DNA of 14,744 nt from assembly GCA_003563755.1 (NCBI GenBank), contig PWUB01000056.1, positions 1 through 14,744 of the forward strand, given 5' to 3'. A model generated the notes under the pieces. The model had not been told where the DNA came from, made no database searches, and saw only the letters and a program-made list of their open reading frames with translations. Below, piece by piece: positions 1-6,519 of this stretch; position 1 is the first letter of the stretch; each line of letters opens with the position of its first letter. This DNA comes from Clostridia bacterium (GTDB lineage: Bacteria; Bacillota_E; SLMV01; PUMD01). Position numbers and translations under genes: made by a program.

Positions 1-4
1 CCCC

Positions 5-34
5 TTGACCCTCATGGGAGAATCTGGGTATACT
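5..34 (+). promoter_or_regulatory. sigma70-type promoter for the exported-protein pair
   Basis: A -35 element TTGACC (5-10) and a -10 element TATACT (29-34) are separated by 18 bases, each matching the sigma70 consensus at five of six positions. Transcription would begin near 41, giving a leader of about 27 bases. That leader contains the GGAAGGAG ribosome binding site at 53-60, in front of the TTG start at 68. This is the clearest promoter in the window. No operator is recognised around it. Confidence 0.7.
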
Positions 35-67
35 GTCAACAAATGACTACCCGGAAGGAGATCAAAA

Positions 68-673
68 TTGAGGGTCAGAGTGCTGGGGTGCCTGCTATTG
101 ATGGTGTTGGCGTGGTATCTGCTGAGCCAGCGGGCTGCGGGAGAAGAGTTCGTCCTGGTCTCGGTTGAATGTCGTGCCGCATTCGACAGGTCGTTACCTG
201 CCTCGAGCCCCGAGCTGGAGATTCGTCCATCATGGACGGGAGAGACTCTCAGCGCGAACCTCACTGCCTGGGACCGCCGCCCAGGGACTAGAGCATGGGT
301 CCTCTACCGCGTGTGCGCCCCGGAGGATCCGATTGCTGCACGGATGATCGCAGTGCGCCGGACGCCCCAGGAATTGGAGTTTCCGATCGAGGAGTCGCTG
401 CTGCGAGACGTGCCGATACATGTCCTCGAAAAGATGAATGAGCAGCTCATAGTCCAGGTTGCTGACATCAATCTGAGCGTGGGTCCCGGTGAGGAGGTAC
501 GTGTGGGGGTGGCTGCCGATCCCCTCGGCAGATGGAACGCATTCACTGATCCGGAGGATTGGGCTCGATCCCTAGACGCTGCGCTGAGCGAGGGGAGGAC
601 GGTGGGGGTATGGGTTATCCAGAATCTCGGTACAATCACATATGCATCAGTGGTACCGGAGAGCGGCCGGTGA
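68..673 (+). CDS. small exported protein of unknown function, first gene of a coupled pair
   Basis: 201 residues, start TTG, chosen because GGAAGGAG sits 8 bases upstream. The N-terminus is a typical signal peptide: basic MRVRV, hydrophobic core LGCLLLMVLAWYLL, then a likely signal peptidase I site around residues 22-25 (RAAGEE). No lipobox cysteine is in the right place, so it is probably released to the cell surface or periplasm. The mature part is mixed alpha/beta and rich in acidic and Arg residues. Residues 106-125 (about LEFPIEESLLRDVPIHVLEK) could be amphipathic. I recognise no family. The stop TGA overlaps the GTG start of the next gene (GTGA, 670-673), so the two are probably translated together and may act together outside the cytoplasm. 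It is clearly a real gene, but its function is unknown. Confidence 0.8.
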   Translation: MRVRVLGCLLLMVLAWYLLSQRAAGEEFVLVSVECRAAFDRSLPASSPELEIRPSWTGETLSANLTAWDRRPGTRAWVLYRVCAPEDPIAARMIAVRRTPQELEFPIEESLLRDVPIHVLEKMNEQLIVQVADINLSVGPGEEVRVGVAADPLGRWNAFTDPEDWARSLDAALSEGRTVGVWVIQNLGTITYASVVPESGR

Positions 674-2769
674 CGCCGCTGTCCTGTCATATTCTGTTGA
701 GGCTGGGTGTTTGCATCCTCATGGTGGTGTTCATGGTGGTCCTGGGAGGGGCTACACGGTGTTGGGCGCAGTCGGAACGAAGAGTGCTGCTGGTGACTGC
801 GCCGCCCTATGCGGGTGTGTCCGTGCTCCGTGACGCCCTGCTGGATGCCGGAGTAGACGTTGAAACGATCTCATTACAGGGCGACTTCCTCAAGAGTGTC
901 CGTCACCTGCAGGAGAGGGACATATCCTCGCCCATCGATGTCGTTGCTGTGGGCGGAGCATCCCTTGTCGTGCGGTGGTGGTTCGAGAAGTCGGCGACCG
1001 AGGTGCCGGTCGGGCACTTCGTGATGGTTGCTCCGCCGAACGGTGGATCAGTGACGGCAGGCATGCTCTACACGCAGATCCTGGGTGCCGACGTACAGCG
1101 CTATAGGCTGGAGAGGGAGATGTACCGGGTGGAGGAAGGACCCTGGTGGTCCCGTCCCCAGTACGGGTCGGTACAGAGCTACCTCGCAGAACGAACCAGG
1201 TACTTGTACGAGCCCCTTTACGGTAGGTTTCTGGTCAGGGAGCACATGTCTCTGATTCCTGCACCGCTTGAGAGATCGTCGGATTTTCTCAGCTGGCTCA
1301 CAGATAATTATTCCAGCGTGTGCGACTATCTAACCGACTCTGAGACGCCGCTTGAGCGGCCCGTCGATTCGGAGGAACCGAAGATCGGAGAGGTAGGCCA
1401 GATGCTCACATGGGGATACCTCGACCTCATGGCGTCGCAGATAGCCAGGAGAACTTACTTCACAACAGTGCCTGCGGGAAGTGTTCTCACCGACGGCATG
1501 GCCAGGGATGTTACTCTGGGTCAGGACATAAAGACATCGATCCTGGAGTTCGCAAGAAGACGCCTCCTTCACTTCGCCGAGAATTACATAATGCCTCACC
1601 TCCTGGGGGCGGGCCGGGATATCGCTGCCGGATGGCTCACTGAGCAGTTTTGCCTTTCGCGTGAGGTTCTCATGTACCAGCTCCCTGAGCGGGTACGGGT
1701 CCCCGTGAGAGGCGAGACACTCGCAGTCGAGGGCAACCGCCTCCTCGCAGACATGAACGCCGGAGGCAGGGCATCGCACCATCGGATCTCGGTCATCGCC
1801 GTGCGTTCGCCGAACTGGTGGCAGCTGTTGGATCCCCTCGTGGGTCCCAATGATTGGTGGACCGAGGTGGACGCCACGTGTCATCCCGGGGGCTGTGATT
1901 GGATGCAGGAGGTCTTTTCACCCGTTGGTGGTCGCGTGGACGACGATGCTGTGGTTGCCTCGGTCCTGGAGTCGCTGGGTTTGCAGGGGTCGGCTCCTTC
2001 TCCCCCTCTGCTCAGAGGGATCATGACGGTGGTCGGCAGGGTTGCAGACACAGTCATGGGAATCGTGGGACGCCTCCGGGACAGCATCCCCCGGGGTTTC
2101 TCGCCTGCGACACAGAAACAGGCTCGGATCGTCGATGCCCATTCAGGTGACCCTCGAGACTCAGGTCTTCATACCGAAGAAGATGTCCCCGAGATACGTG
2201 CCATCTACAGGAACAAGAGCACCACCCTCAAGGATGATAGGCTCCTCGATCATCAGTACTGGGTCTGGGACTTCGGCGACGGACACGTGTCTGTGGATGA
2301 TGCCCCTGACAACACTGTCGGCCAGGTGAGCCATACTTATGCGGCGCCGGGAGAGTACATGGTCAGCGGAACGTCCATGGCTTGCGATGGAAGTGTCGTA
2401 CGACACCAGGAGTGGGAGGTCGAGGCGGAGGATTCGGGTTGGACAGAAGCCTTCGCTTACGAGACGGCAGAACGGGTTGTTCCACGGGTAGTCCTTTCCG
2501 GTCCCGTGTCATGGTTGACGGGAAAGCCGGCTCGCTACAATGTCGAGGTGGCCCTGGACGTCCTCCCGGAGGAGGTCGCCAATCTCCGCGTAGTAGTGTA
2601 TCCGGGTGAGGAGTTCGACTTGGTCTGGGAGCGCCCTGGCATATTTGAAGTGAAAGCTGCTGTGAACCTCCGTTACAGCTGGCGTTTTGATGATGGTTCA
2701 TCGCGCTTTTTTTCGGTGACCTTCACGGAGACGGTGTCGGTGGAGGTCTTCGCCACCACCGTGAGGTGA
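670..2769 (+). CDS. exported lipase-fold-like (probably inactive) protein with PKD domain
   Basis: 699 residues from GTG 670, which has GGAG at 658-661 and overlaps the previous stop. The frame is open upstream to 559, but that start lies inside the previous gene and precedes the signal peptide, so I reject it. Residues about 1-34 form a signal peptide (hydrophobic VCILMVVFMVVLGG, then CWAQS). Residues about 38-130 resemble the N-terminal part of alpha/beta-hydrolase lipases: a VLLVTAPPYAG strand and loop, DVVAVGGASLVVRWWFE where lipases have the nucleophile elbow (GHSMGG-like), then APPNGGS, which resembles the lipase 'PhxGS' turn. Later blocks (LLADMNAG about 358-365; GPNDWWTEVDA about 392-402) fit the C-terminal half of such folds. 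The usual Ser and His positions look substituted. Residues about 526-570 are a PKD domain (VWDFGDG ... SHTYAAPGEY), followed by another beta-rich domain of about 95 residues. It probably binds or scaffolds rather than hydrolyses. The PKD call is strong; the hydrolase-fold call is inference. Confidence 0.75.
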   Translation: MTPLSCHILLRLGVCILMVVFMVVLGGATRCWAQSERRVLLVTAPPYAGVSVLRDALLDAGVDVETISLQGDFLKSVRHLQERDISSPIDVVAVGGASLVVRWWFEKSATEVPVGHFVMVAPPNGGSVTAGMLYTQILGADVQRYRLEREMYRVEEGPWWSRPQYGSVQSYLAERTRYLYEPLYGRFLVREHMSLIPAPLERSSDFLSWLTDNYSSVCDYLTDSETPLERPVDSEEPKIGEVGQMLTWGYLDLMASQIARRTYFTTVPAGSVLTDGMARDVTLGQDIKTSILEFARRRLLHFAENYIMPHLLGAGRDIAAGWLTEQFCLSREVLMYQLPERVRVPVRGETLAVEGNRLLADMNAGGRASHHRISVIAVRSPNWWQLLDPLVGPNDWWTEVDATCHPGGCDWMQEVFSPVGGRVDDDAVVASVLESLGLQGSAPSPPLLRGIMTVVGRVADTVMGIVGRLRDSIPRGFSPATQKQARIVDAHSGDPRDSGLHTEEDVPEIRAIYRNKSTTLKDDRLLDHQYWVWDFGDGHVSVDDAPDNTVGQVSHTYAAPGEYMVSGTSMACDGSVVRHQEWEVEAEDSGWTEAFAYETAERVVPRVVLSGPVSWLTGKPARYNVEVALDVLPEEVANLRVVVYPGEEFDLVWERPGIFEVKAAVNLRYSWRFDDGSSRFFSVTFTETVSVEVFATTVR

Positions 2770-2824
2770 GTAAGAAGGCCAGGCTAGGACTCTCCTGGTA
2801 GGGTGCTCATAACTGCATGTCTAT

Positions 2825-2898
2825 GACCGGGGGCATACCTGGTCGGCGGATCACCGGGGCCGGACGCCGGTTCATCTCGTTGAACCGGGCCGGTCCCC
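2825..2898 (+). other. two stem-loops in the 3' region of the exported-protein pair
   Basis: The first stem-loop pairs GACCGGG (2825-2831) with CCTGGTC (2838-2844), 7 bp with one G-U and a 6-base loop. The second has a core of CCGGTTC (2867-2873) and GAACCGG (2882-2888) around an 8-base loop, and is extended imperfectly by GGGGCCGG (2856-2863) against CCGGTCCCC (2890-2898). Neither has a U-tract, so intrinsic termination is uncertain. They may protect the 3' end of the upstream mRNA or slow polymerase. The rest of 2770-2997 holds nothing I recognise. Confidence 0.45.
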
Positions 2899-2997
2899 TC
2901 TCTGCCTGGATCCGATTCGCGACTCATCGGCACCCGGTCCGTAAACTCAGGACTTCACCTTCGCCTTCTCGGGTGGACAACAGGAGGATAGACGAAC

Positions 2998-3066
2998 ATG
3001 GCGAATAATAACAGAAGGCCAATACCCCATCTCCCTGAATTATCCCGGAGAATCAGGAGAGGATGA
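2998..3066 (+). CDS. 22-codon basic peptide, translationally coupled leader
   Basis: ATG 2998 is preceded by a perfect AGGAGG (2982-2987) at 10 bases. The frame runs 22 codons to TGA at 3064-3066, which overlaps the ATG at 3063 of the metallopeptidase gene (ATGA). The peptide begins MANNNRRPIPHLPELSRR and is strongly basic (six Arg, no Lys, one Glu), with prolines and no membrane segment. The ribosome binding site is stronger than the one serving the large downstream gene. I infer that translation of this small frame sets initiation of the next gene, or that the peptide is itself functional. It resembles no known leader: there is no run of one regulatory amino acid. It is too short to judge by codon use. 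Confidence 0.5.
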   Translation: MANNNRRPIPHLPELSRRIRRG

Positions 3067-4052
3067 TTCGGATGCAGTTCACGAGGGAATCCAGGAGCGT
3101 TTGTCCTGTTGTACAGCGGGGGCCCAACTACATTTTTCACGTGCTGGCGGTTGCCGGGGTGGGATTCACTGGAGGCTATGCTGAGCGGTACAGCGATACG
3201 GTGACGAGGGAAGACATCGGCATACTCAGACACAGCGCTGAGCTCCTGAACTTCGGGGCGGGTCAGGACGGAGCGCTCACATTTCTCACCGTGTTTTTTC
3301 CCGCTTACCTGAATCTTGACTCCCAGGGCAAGCTCATGGACTATTTCTCCTGCCTCAACGATGGACTGCACAAGGGTAACTGCTTTCGCTTCTTCAACCG
3401 GTACCGCGAGGGATTCGAGAAACAGAGGAAGTGGCTGTACAGCGTTGATCATAACTGGATCCTGCAAAACCACCGACTGCATGCGGACCGGATCGCGCAG
3501 CTGGGTGAGATCTACCACCGAAACTATCCCTCATTTGAGTATCGGGTGTGGCCGATCGAGAGTTACAACCTTCGCGGGGCTTCCGAGCGCCTGAAGCGGC
3601 AGTTGGCCGACGAGTCCCTGATCTCACACTGGGAACACATCACGGGTGCAGCATTTCGATTTGATCGATTCGAAGTTGTCCTCTGTGCAGCGAACGAGCA
3701 GGGACCGGATGCGAACTCCCTCGGGTACGATCGGGTACTTTTCTTCTACAGGCGCCCGCCGGAGCACCTATTTGAATTGGTCAGCCACGAGGTGGGAACG
3801 CACGTACTCATCGACATCTTCCGGGACATGTTGGCCGAGGATATGCCGGGTAAGAAGCATCTTTACTGGGCCTACGAGAACCTGGCAAGGCACTACAATG
3901 CACAGCTGCTGGACCGGGAGCCCGTGTACGACATCCCAGGGGACGACGTGTACACCGAGCTGTACCGGCATCTGCACCAGCGACAACCCGACGCCACTCC
4001 CGAGCAGCTGCTCCGTGCGGCCCTGGAGGCGAAATTGGATCACGACGGATAA
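3063..4052 (+). CDS. HExxxH zinc-metallopeptidase-like protein (DUF1704/MATCAP-like motif)
   Basis: 329 residues from ATG 3063, or 326 from ATG 3072. The second start has the better spacing to AGGAGAGG (3055-3062); the first is coupled by ATGA to the preceding short frame. Residues 242-251 read HEVGTHVLID. The HE(I/V)GTH signature with three residues between the two His is, as I recall, that of the DUF1704 family, which includes the mammalian tubulin tyrosine carboxypeptidases MATCAP. Glu272 (WAYENLARHYN), 25 residues after the second His, is a plausible third zinc ligand, as in gluzincins. The N-terminal 200 residues are rich in aromatic and charged residues (repeated FNRYREGF, HNWILQNHRLH) and are not recognised. 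There is no clear signal peptide, so it is probably cytoplasmic. I am confident about the metallopeptidase signature; substrate and exact family are inference. Confidence 0.65.
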   Translation: MIRMQFTRESRSVCPVVQRGPNYIFHVLAVAGVGFTGGYAERYSDTVTREDIGILRHSAELLNFGAGQDGALTFLTVFFPAYLNLDSQGKLMDYFSCLNDGLHKGNCFRFFNRYREGFEKQRKWLYSVDHNWILQNHRLHADRIAQLGEIYHRNYPSFEYRVWPIESYNLRGASERLKRQLADESLISHWEHITGAAFRFDRFEVVLCAANEQGPDANSLGYDRVLFFYRRPPEHLFELVSHEVGTHVLIDIFRDMLAEDMPGKKHLYWAYENLARHYNAQLLDREPVYDIPGDDVYTELYRHLHQRQPDATPEQLLRAALEAKLDHDG

Positions 4053-4074
4053 TTCCACTGGTGTTCCTCCTCTA

Positions 4075-4137
4075 CCCGGCAGCTAGCCGGGGAAGCAGGG
4101 GCGGGTCCGCGCGCCGCGGGTGCACGAGCATCGCTCG
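4075..4137 (+). terminator. three tandem perfect hairpins after the metallopeptidase gene
   Basis: Twenty-two bases after the metallopeptidase stop lie three adjacent short perfect hairpins: CCCGGC/GCCGGG (4075-4080 and 4086-4091, 5-base loop), CCGCG/CGCGG (4107-4111 and 4115-4119, 3-base loop) and CGAGC/GCTCG (4125-4129 and 4133-4137, 3-base loop). None is followed by a U-run, so factor-independent termination is not certain. A transcript-end or mRNA-stability role is the simplest reading. Confidence 0.35.
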
Positions 4138-4434
4138 GTCAATCTCAATGGAGGATGGGGGATTGCTGAGGAAGAAGTTTGTGTCATGAACTGCACCCCC
4201 TTTCCTTCGTAGGCCGCGCTGGGATGATCCTGCCGGACATAGGGTATGGTATCGTTGTGCAGCCCCTCGAACTCTGGTATTTGTGTGTTGTCTGGTGCGT
4301 GGTCAACAGCAGTGATTCGACGGGCTACCCTGGGTGAACAACGCTGTGACGTGCCGATCCCGGCAGGCTGCTGGACCTGGTGGTCCTGTACAGAACTGCG
4401 CCTGGCACGAATCCCACTGCTGGAGGTGAATGGC
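4138..4434. other. 297-bp gap with no recognised gene
   Basis: Between the tandem hairpins and the small metal-binding gene I find no frame with both a ribosome binding site and protein-like composition. There is no convincing -35/-10 pair and no copper-regulator operator that I recognise. The frame of the metal-binding gene stays open back to 4246, but that extension (SNSGICVLSGAWSTAVIRR and onward) does not look like an HMA protein and has no ribosome binding site. The only functional element seen is TGGAGG at 4421-4426, the ribosome binding site of the next gene. Confidence 0.5.
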
Positions 4435-4644
4435 GTGAAGACGGAGACGTTGACGGTTACGGGTATGAAATGCGCTGGCTGCAAGGCGGCAGTGCAGAGC
4501 GCCCTGCAACAGCTGGAAGGAGTCGATCGTGTGCAGGCCGAGCTGTCAGGGGGGCGTGTTACCGTGATCTATGATGCGAGTCGCACTGACCTGGCGAAGA
4601 TTCGGTCAGTGATCAGCGGTGCTGGATTCTCAGTGCAGCGGTGA
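4435..4644 (+). CDS. CopZ-like heavy-metal-associated (HMA) domain protein
   Basis: 69 residues from GTG 4435, chosen because TGGAGG (4421-4426) lies 8 bases upstream and the protein then begins exactly at the HMA fold (MKTETLTVTG). It is a single HMA domain with the metal-binding loop GMKCAGCKAAV (Cys13 and Cys16), helix VQSALQQLEGV, strand VDRVQAELSGGRVTVIYD and a C-terminal ISGAGFSVQR. The length is normal for CopZ or Atx1-type soluble chaperones, which carry Cu(I) to P-type ATPases in the cytoplasm. No copper ATPase or metal regulator is adjacent, so the metal is not fixed by context; MKCAGC suits copper but other soft metals are possible. Family assignment is firm. Confidence 0.85.
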   Translation: MKTETLTVTGMKCAGCKAAVQSALQQLEGVDRVQAELSGGRVTVIYDASRTDLAKIRSVISGAGFSVQR

Positions 4645-4646
4645 TC

Positions 4647-4680
4647 GGGCGGGGAGCGCGAGAAGCCCCGCTCCCCGTCC
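4647..4680. terminator. convergent (bidirectional) terminator-like hairpin
   Basis: A 12-bp stem with one G-U pair joins 4647-4658 (GGGCGGGGAGCG) to 4669-4680 (CGCTCCCCGTCC) around a 10-base loop. It lies in the 53-bp gap between the HMA gene and the carboxyltransferase gene, whose 3' ends face each other. It has no U-tract on either strand, so it is not a textbook intrinsic terminator. Its position and stability still make transcription termination the likely job. Confidence 0.6.
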
Positions 4681-4697
4681 GTGCTGTTGAGTCAGGC

Positions 4698-6044
4698 TCA
4701 CTCACCGTGGGTCTCACGGTGTTTGAAGTACTCCAGAGCCTGCTGTGGGAACAGTGCATACGAGAGGACGTCCTCAGGTTTACGTATATACTGTTTGATG
4801 GCCTCGCGTGCCGGCTCCATACCGGGCTCCAACAGGTCAGCCGGGCGACCGGTGAGCACTTCCTCATCACCGATTACCTTCCTTCTGACCTCATCAGAGA
4901 TCTCTCCCGGAGGGCGACCGTACATACCACGGACGTAGTCGCGGATCTCCTTGGACTTGATTGCATACCGCTCTCCCGTGGCCACATTGAACACGGCCTG
5001 GGTTCCCACGATCTGGCTCATGGGAGTGACCAGGGGCGGATATCCCAGCTCTTCCCGTACCCTGGGTACCTCCGTCAGCACATCCTCCCAGCGGTCCAAC
5101 ATGCCCTGTGCATTCATCTGGGCCCGGAGGTTGGACAGCATACCGCCGGGTACCTGGTAGATGAGGCACCGGGCGTCGGTTTCAGCCTGAGTGAAGAAGT
5201 CGCTGTACCTTTCTCGAACCTGCTTGAAGTGATTGTTGATCTCCTCAAGGGGTTCGAGGTCGATCCCCGTGTCGTACGGGGTATTCTCAAAGGCAGCAAC
5301 CAGGGTTTCGGTTGCAGGCTGCGCGGTGCCGCCCGCGAACGCACTCATGCATGTGTCGATGATCTCGGCGCCCGCCTCGACGCACTTGATATATGCAATC
5401 GCAGCCATGCCGGCAGTCATGTGACAGTGGATATGTATCGGGATATCGATAGCCTTCTTCATGGCCCTGACCAGGTCATATCCCCGATAGGGTGTGAGGA
5501 TACCCGCCATATCCTTTATGCAAAGGGTGTCCGCGCCCATTCTCTGCAGCTGTACGGCCGTGTCGACGTAGTGATCGATGTCGTGTACCGGACTGATCGT
5601 GTAGACCACGCAGGCCTGAGCATGCCCGCCGACAGCCTTGGTTGTTCTGATGGCCAGCTCCATGTTGCGCACGTCGTTGAGAGCATCGAACACCCGGATC
5701 ATGTTCACGCCGTTGTCCACAGTTGCCTTGATGAAAGCTGTCAGCACATCATCGGGATAGTGCTTGTAACCGAGGATATTCTGACCACGCAGGAGCATCA
5801 AGAAGTGTGGATTCGGCATATACTCGCGAAGACGACGTATACGGATCCACGGGCACTCCTTCAAGAAGCGCAGGGAGCTGTCGAAGGTGGCGCCGCCCCA
5901 CATTTCCAGGGCCCAGAAACCGGCCGCGTTGATCTGCTTTGCGACGGGCAGCATGTCTTCAGTGCTCATCCGGGTCGCCATACGCGACTGATGAGCATCC
6001 CTGAGAATAGTGTCCGTTATTTTGACTTTCTGAGGGTTATTCAT
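4698..6044 (-). CDS. biotin-dependent carboxyltransferase subunit (OadA N-terminal / PycB / transcarboxylase 5S type)
   Basis: 448 residues. ATG at 6044 is preceded on the minus strand by GGGAGG at 5 bases. Signatures of the oxoacid carboxyltransferase TIM barrel are present: ITDTILRDAHQSRMATRM (9-26), EMWGGATFD (47-55), GYKHYPDDV (92-100), IRVFDALND (116-124), CIKDMAGILTP (175-185, with Lys177 as the carbamylated lysine) and HIHCHMTAGM (204-213, whose His pair is the metal ligands). The C-terminal part fits the PycB/OadA conserved region, and the protein ends before any biotinyl domain. It transfers carboxyl between carboxybiotin and pyruvate/oxaloacetate in the cytoplasm. The separate carrier protein lies 22 bp upstream, and an OadG-like membrane subunit precedes that. 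This favours a Na+-pumping oxaloacetate decarboxylase, but a transcarboxylase or a two-subunit pyruvate carboxylase cannot be excluded, as neither OadB, 12S nor biotin carboxylase lies here. Confidence 0.92.
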   Translation of the reverse strand: MNNPQKVKITDTILRDAHQSRMATRMSTEDMLPVAKQINAAGFWALEMWGGATFDSSLRFLKECPWIRIRRLREYMPNPHFLMLLRGQNILGYKHYPDDVLTAFIKATVDNGVNMIRVFDALNDVRNMELAIRTTKAVGGHAQACVVYTISPVHDIDHYVDTAVQLQRMGADTLCIKDMAGILTPYRGYDLVRAMKKAIDIPIHIHCHMTAGMAAIAYIKCVEAGAEIIDTCMSAFAGGTAQPATETLVAAFENTPYDTGIDLEPLEEINNHFKQVRERYSDFFTQAETDARCLIYQVPGGMLSNLRAQMNAQGMLDRWEDVLTEVPRVREELGYPPLVTPMSQIVGTQAVFNVATGERYAIKSKEIRDYVRGMYGRPPGEISDEVRRKVIGDEEVLTGRPADLLEPGMEPAREAIKQYIRKPEDVLSYALFPQQALEYFKHRETHGE

Positions 6045-6066
6045 CGCAACCTCCCGTGCACGGTTC

Positions 6067-6519
6067 TCAGCTGGAGTTGATGGTCAACAGCGTCTGTGCG
6101 TTCTCGACGTTTTGTCCGACGGAGACTTCAACGGTTGCGACGATGCCGTCGACGGGGGACACGATTTCGTTTTCCAGTTTGAGGGCCTCGAGAGTGAGAA
6201 CTGTCTGTCCCTTTGCGACCTTATCGCCCTCACTCACCGTGAGTGACCGGATGGTTCCAGCCAGAGGTGCCGCGACTTCCGTGTCTCCTCTCGCTTTCAC
6301 CGGGGGGGCTTCCTCCTCTTTCTTCTCTTCCGGTGGTTCGGGAGTGGGTTTGGGTTCAGGCTTTGGTTCAGGACGGGGGACGGGACGCGGCTTCGGTCGT
6401 GTAGGGGCTTCGGGAGCAGCCTGGGCGGGGCGCTTCTGTGGGGTCGAGTCGCTGTCTACGTCCTCGATGGTAACTTCGAACTCTTCTCCGTCTACAGTTA
6501 CCCGTAGGCGTCTCTTCAT
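6067..6519 (-). CDS. biotin carboxyl carrier protein with ALKL biotinylation site
   Basis: 150 residues. ATG at 6519 overlaps the stop of the upstream gene (ATGA). Residues 1-20 form a short strand-rich head (MKRRLRVTVDGEEFEVTIED) seen in decarboxylase-linked carriers. Residues 30-77 are a Pro/Lys/Glu/Arg linker (PEPKPEPKPTPEPPEEKKEE). Residues 80-148 are the biotinyl/lipoyl domain (VAAPLAGTIRSLTVSEGD ... LTLEALKLENEIVSPVDG ... VGQNVENAQTLL). The target lysine is Lys114 (codon at 6178-6180). It sits in ALKL instead of the near-universal AMKM, while the surrounding E-x-x-x-x-ENEI motif is intact. Biotin protein ligase would be expected to modify it, but the flanking Met pair is unusually replaced by Leu. 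It carries CO2 between the carboxyltransferase and its partner. Assignment is firm. Confidence 0.92.
   Translation of the reverse strand: MKRRLRVTVDGEEFEVTIEDVDSDSTPQKRPAQAAPEAPTRPKPRPVPRPEPKPEPKPTPEPPEEKKEEEAPPVKARGDTEVAAPLAGTIRSLTVSEGDKVAKGQTVLTLEALKLENEIVSPVDGIVATVEVSVGQNVENAQTLLTINSS

Noticed and set aside
559..669. Upstream extension of the PKD-protein gene
   Set aside because: It lies within the preceding signal-peptide gene. GTG 670 has GGAG at the right distance, a GTGA overlap and a signal peptide directly after it.
2706..2712. Run of seven T suggesting a terminator
   Set aside because: It lies inside the coding sequence of the PKD protein, encodes part of SSRFFSV and has no stem before it.
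2817..3008. 63-codon plus-strand frame after the PKD gene
   Set aside because: No ribosome binding site. It covers the two stem-loops and is Arg/Pro-rich in the manner of noncoding GC-rich sequence.
4246..4434. N-terminal extension of the HMA protein
   Set aside because: No ribosome binding site precedes it, its composition is unlike a protein domain, and TGGAGG at 4421-4426 marks GTG 4435 as the start.
4641..6080. 479-codon plus-strand open frame
   Set aside because: It is antisense to the carboxyltransferase gene, whose protein carries all family motifs. The plus-strand product has no recognisable domain or ribosome binding site and arises from high-GC codon bias.
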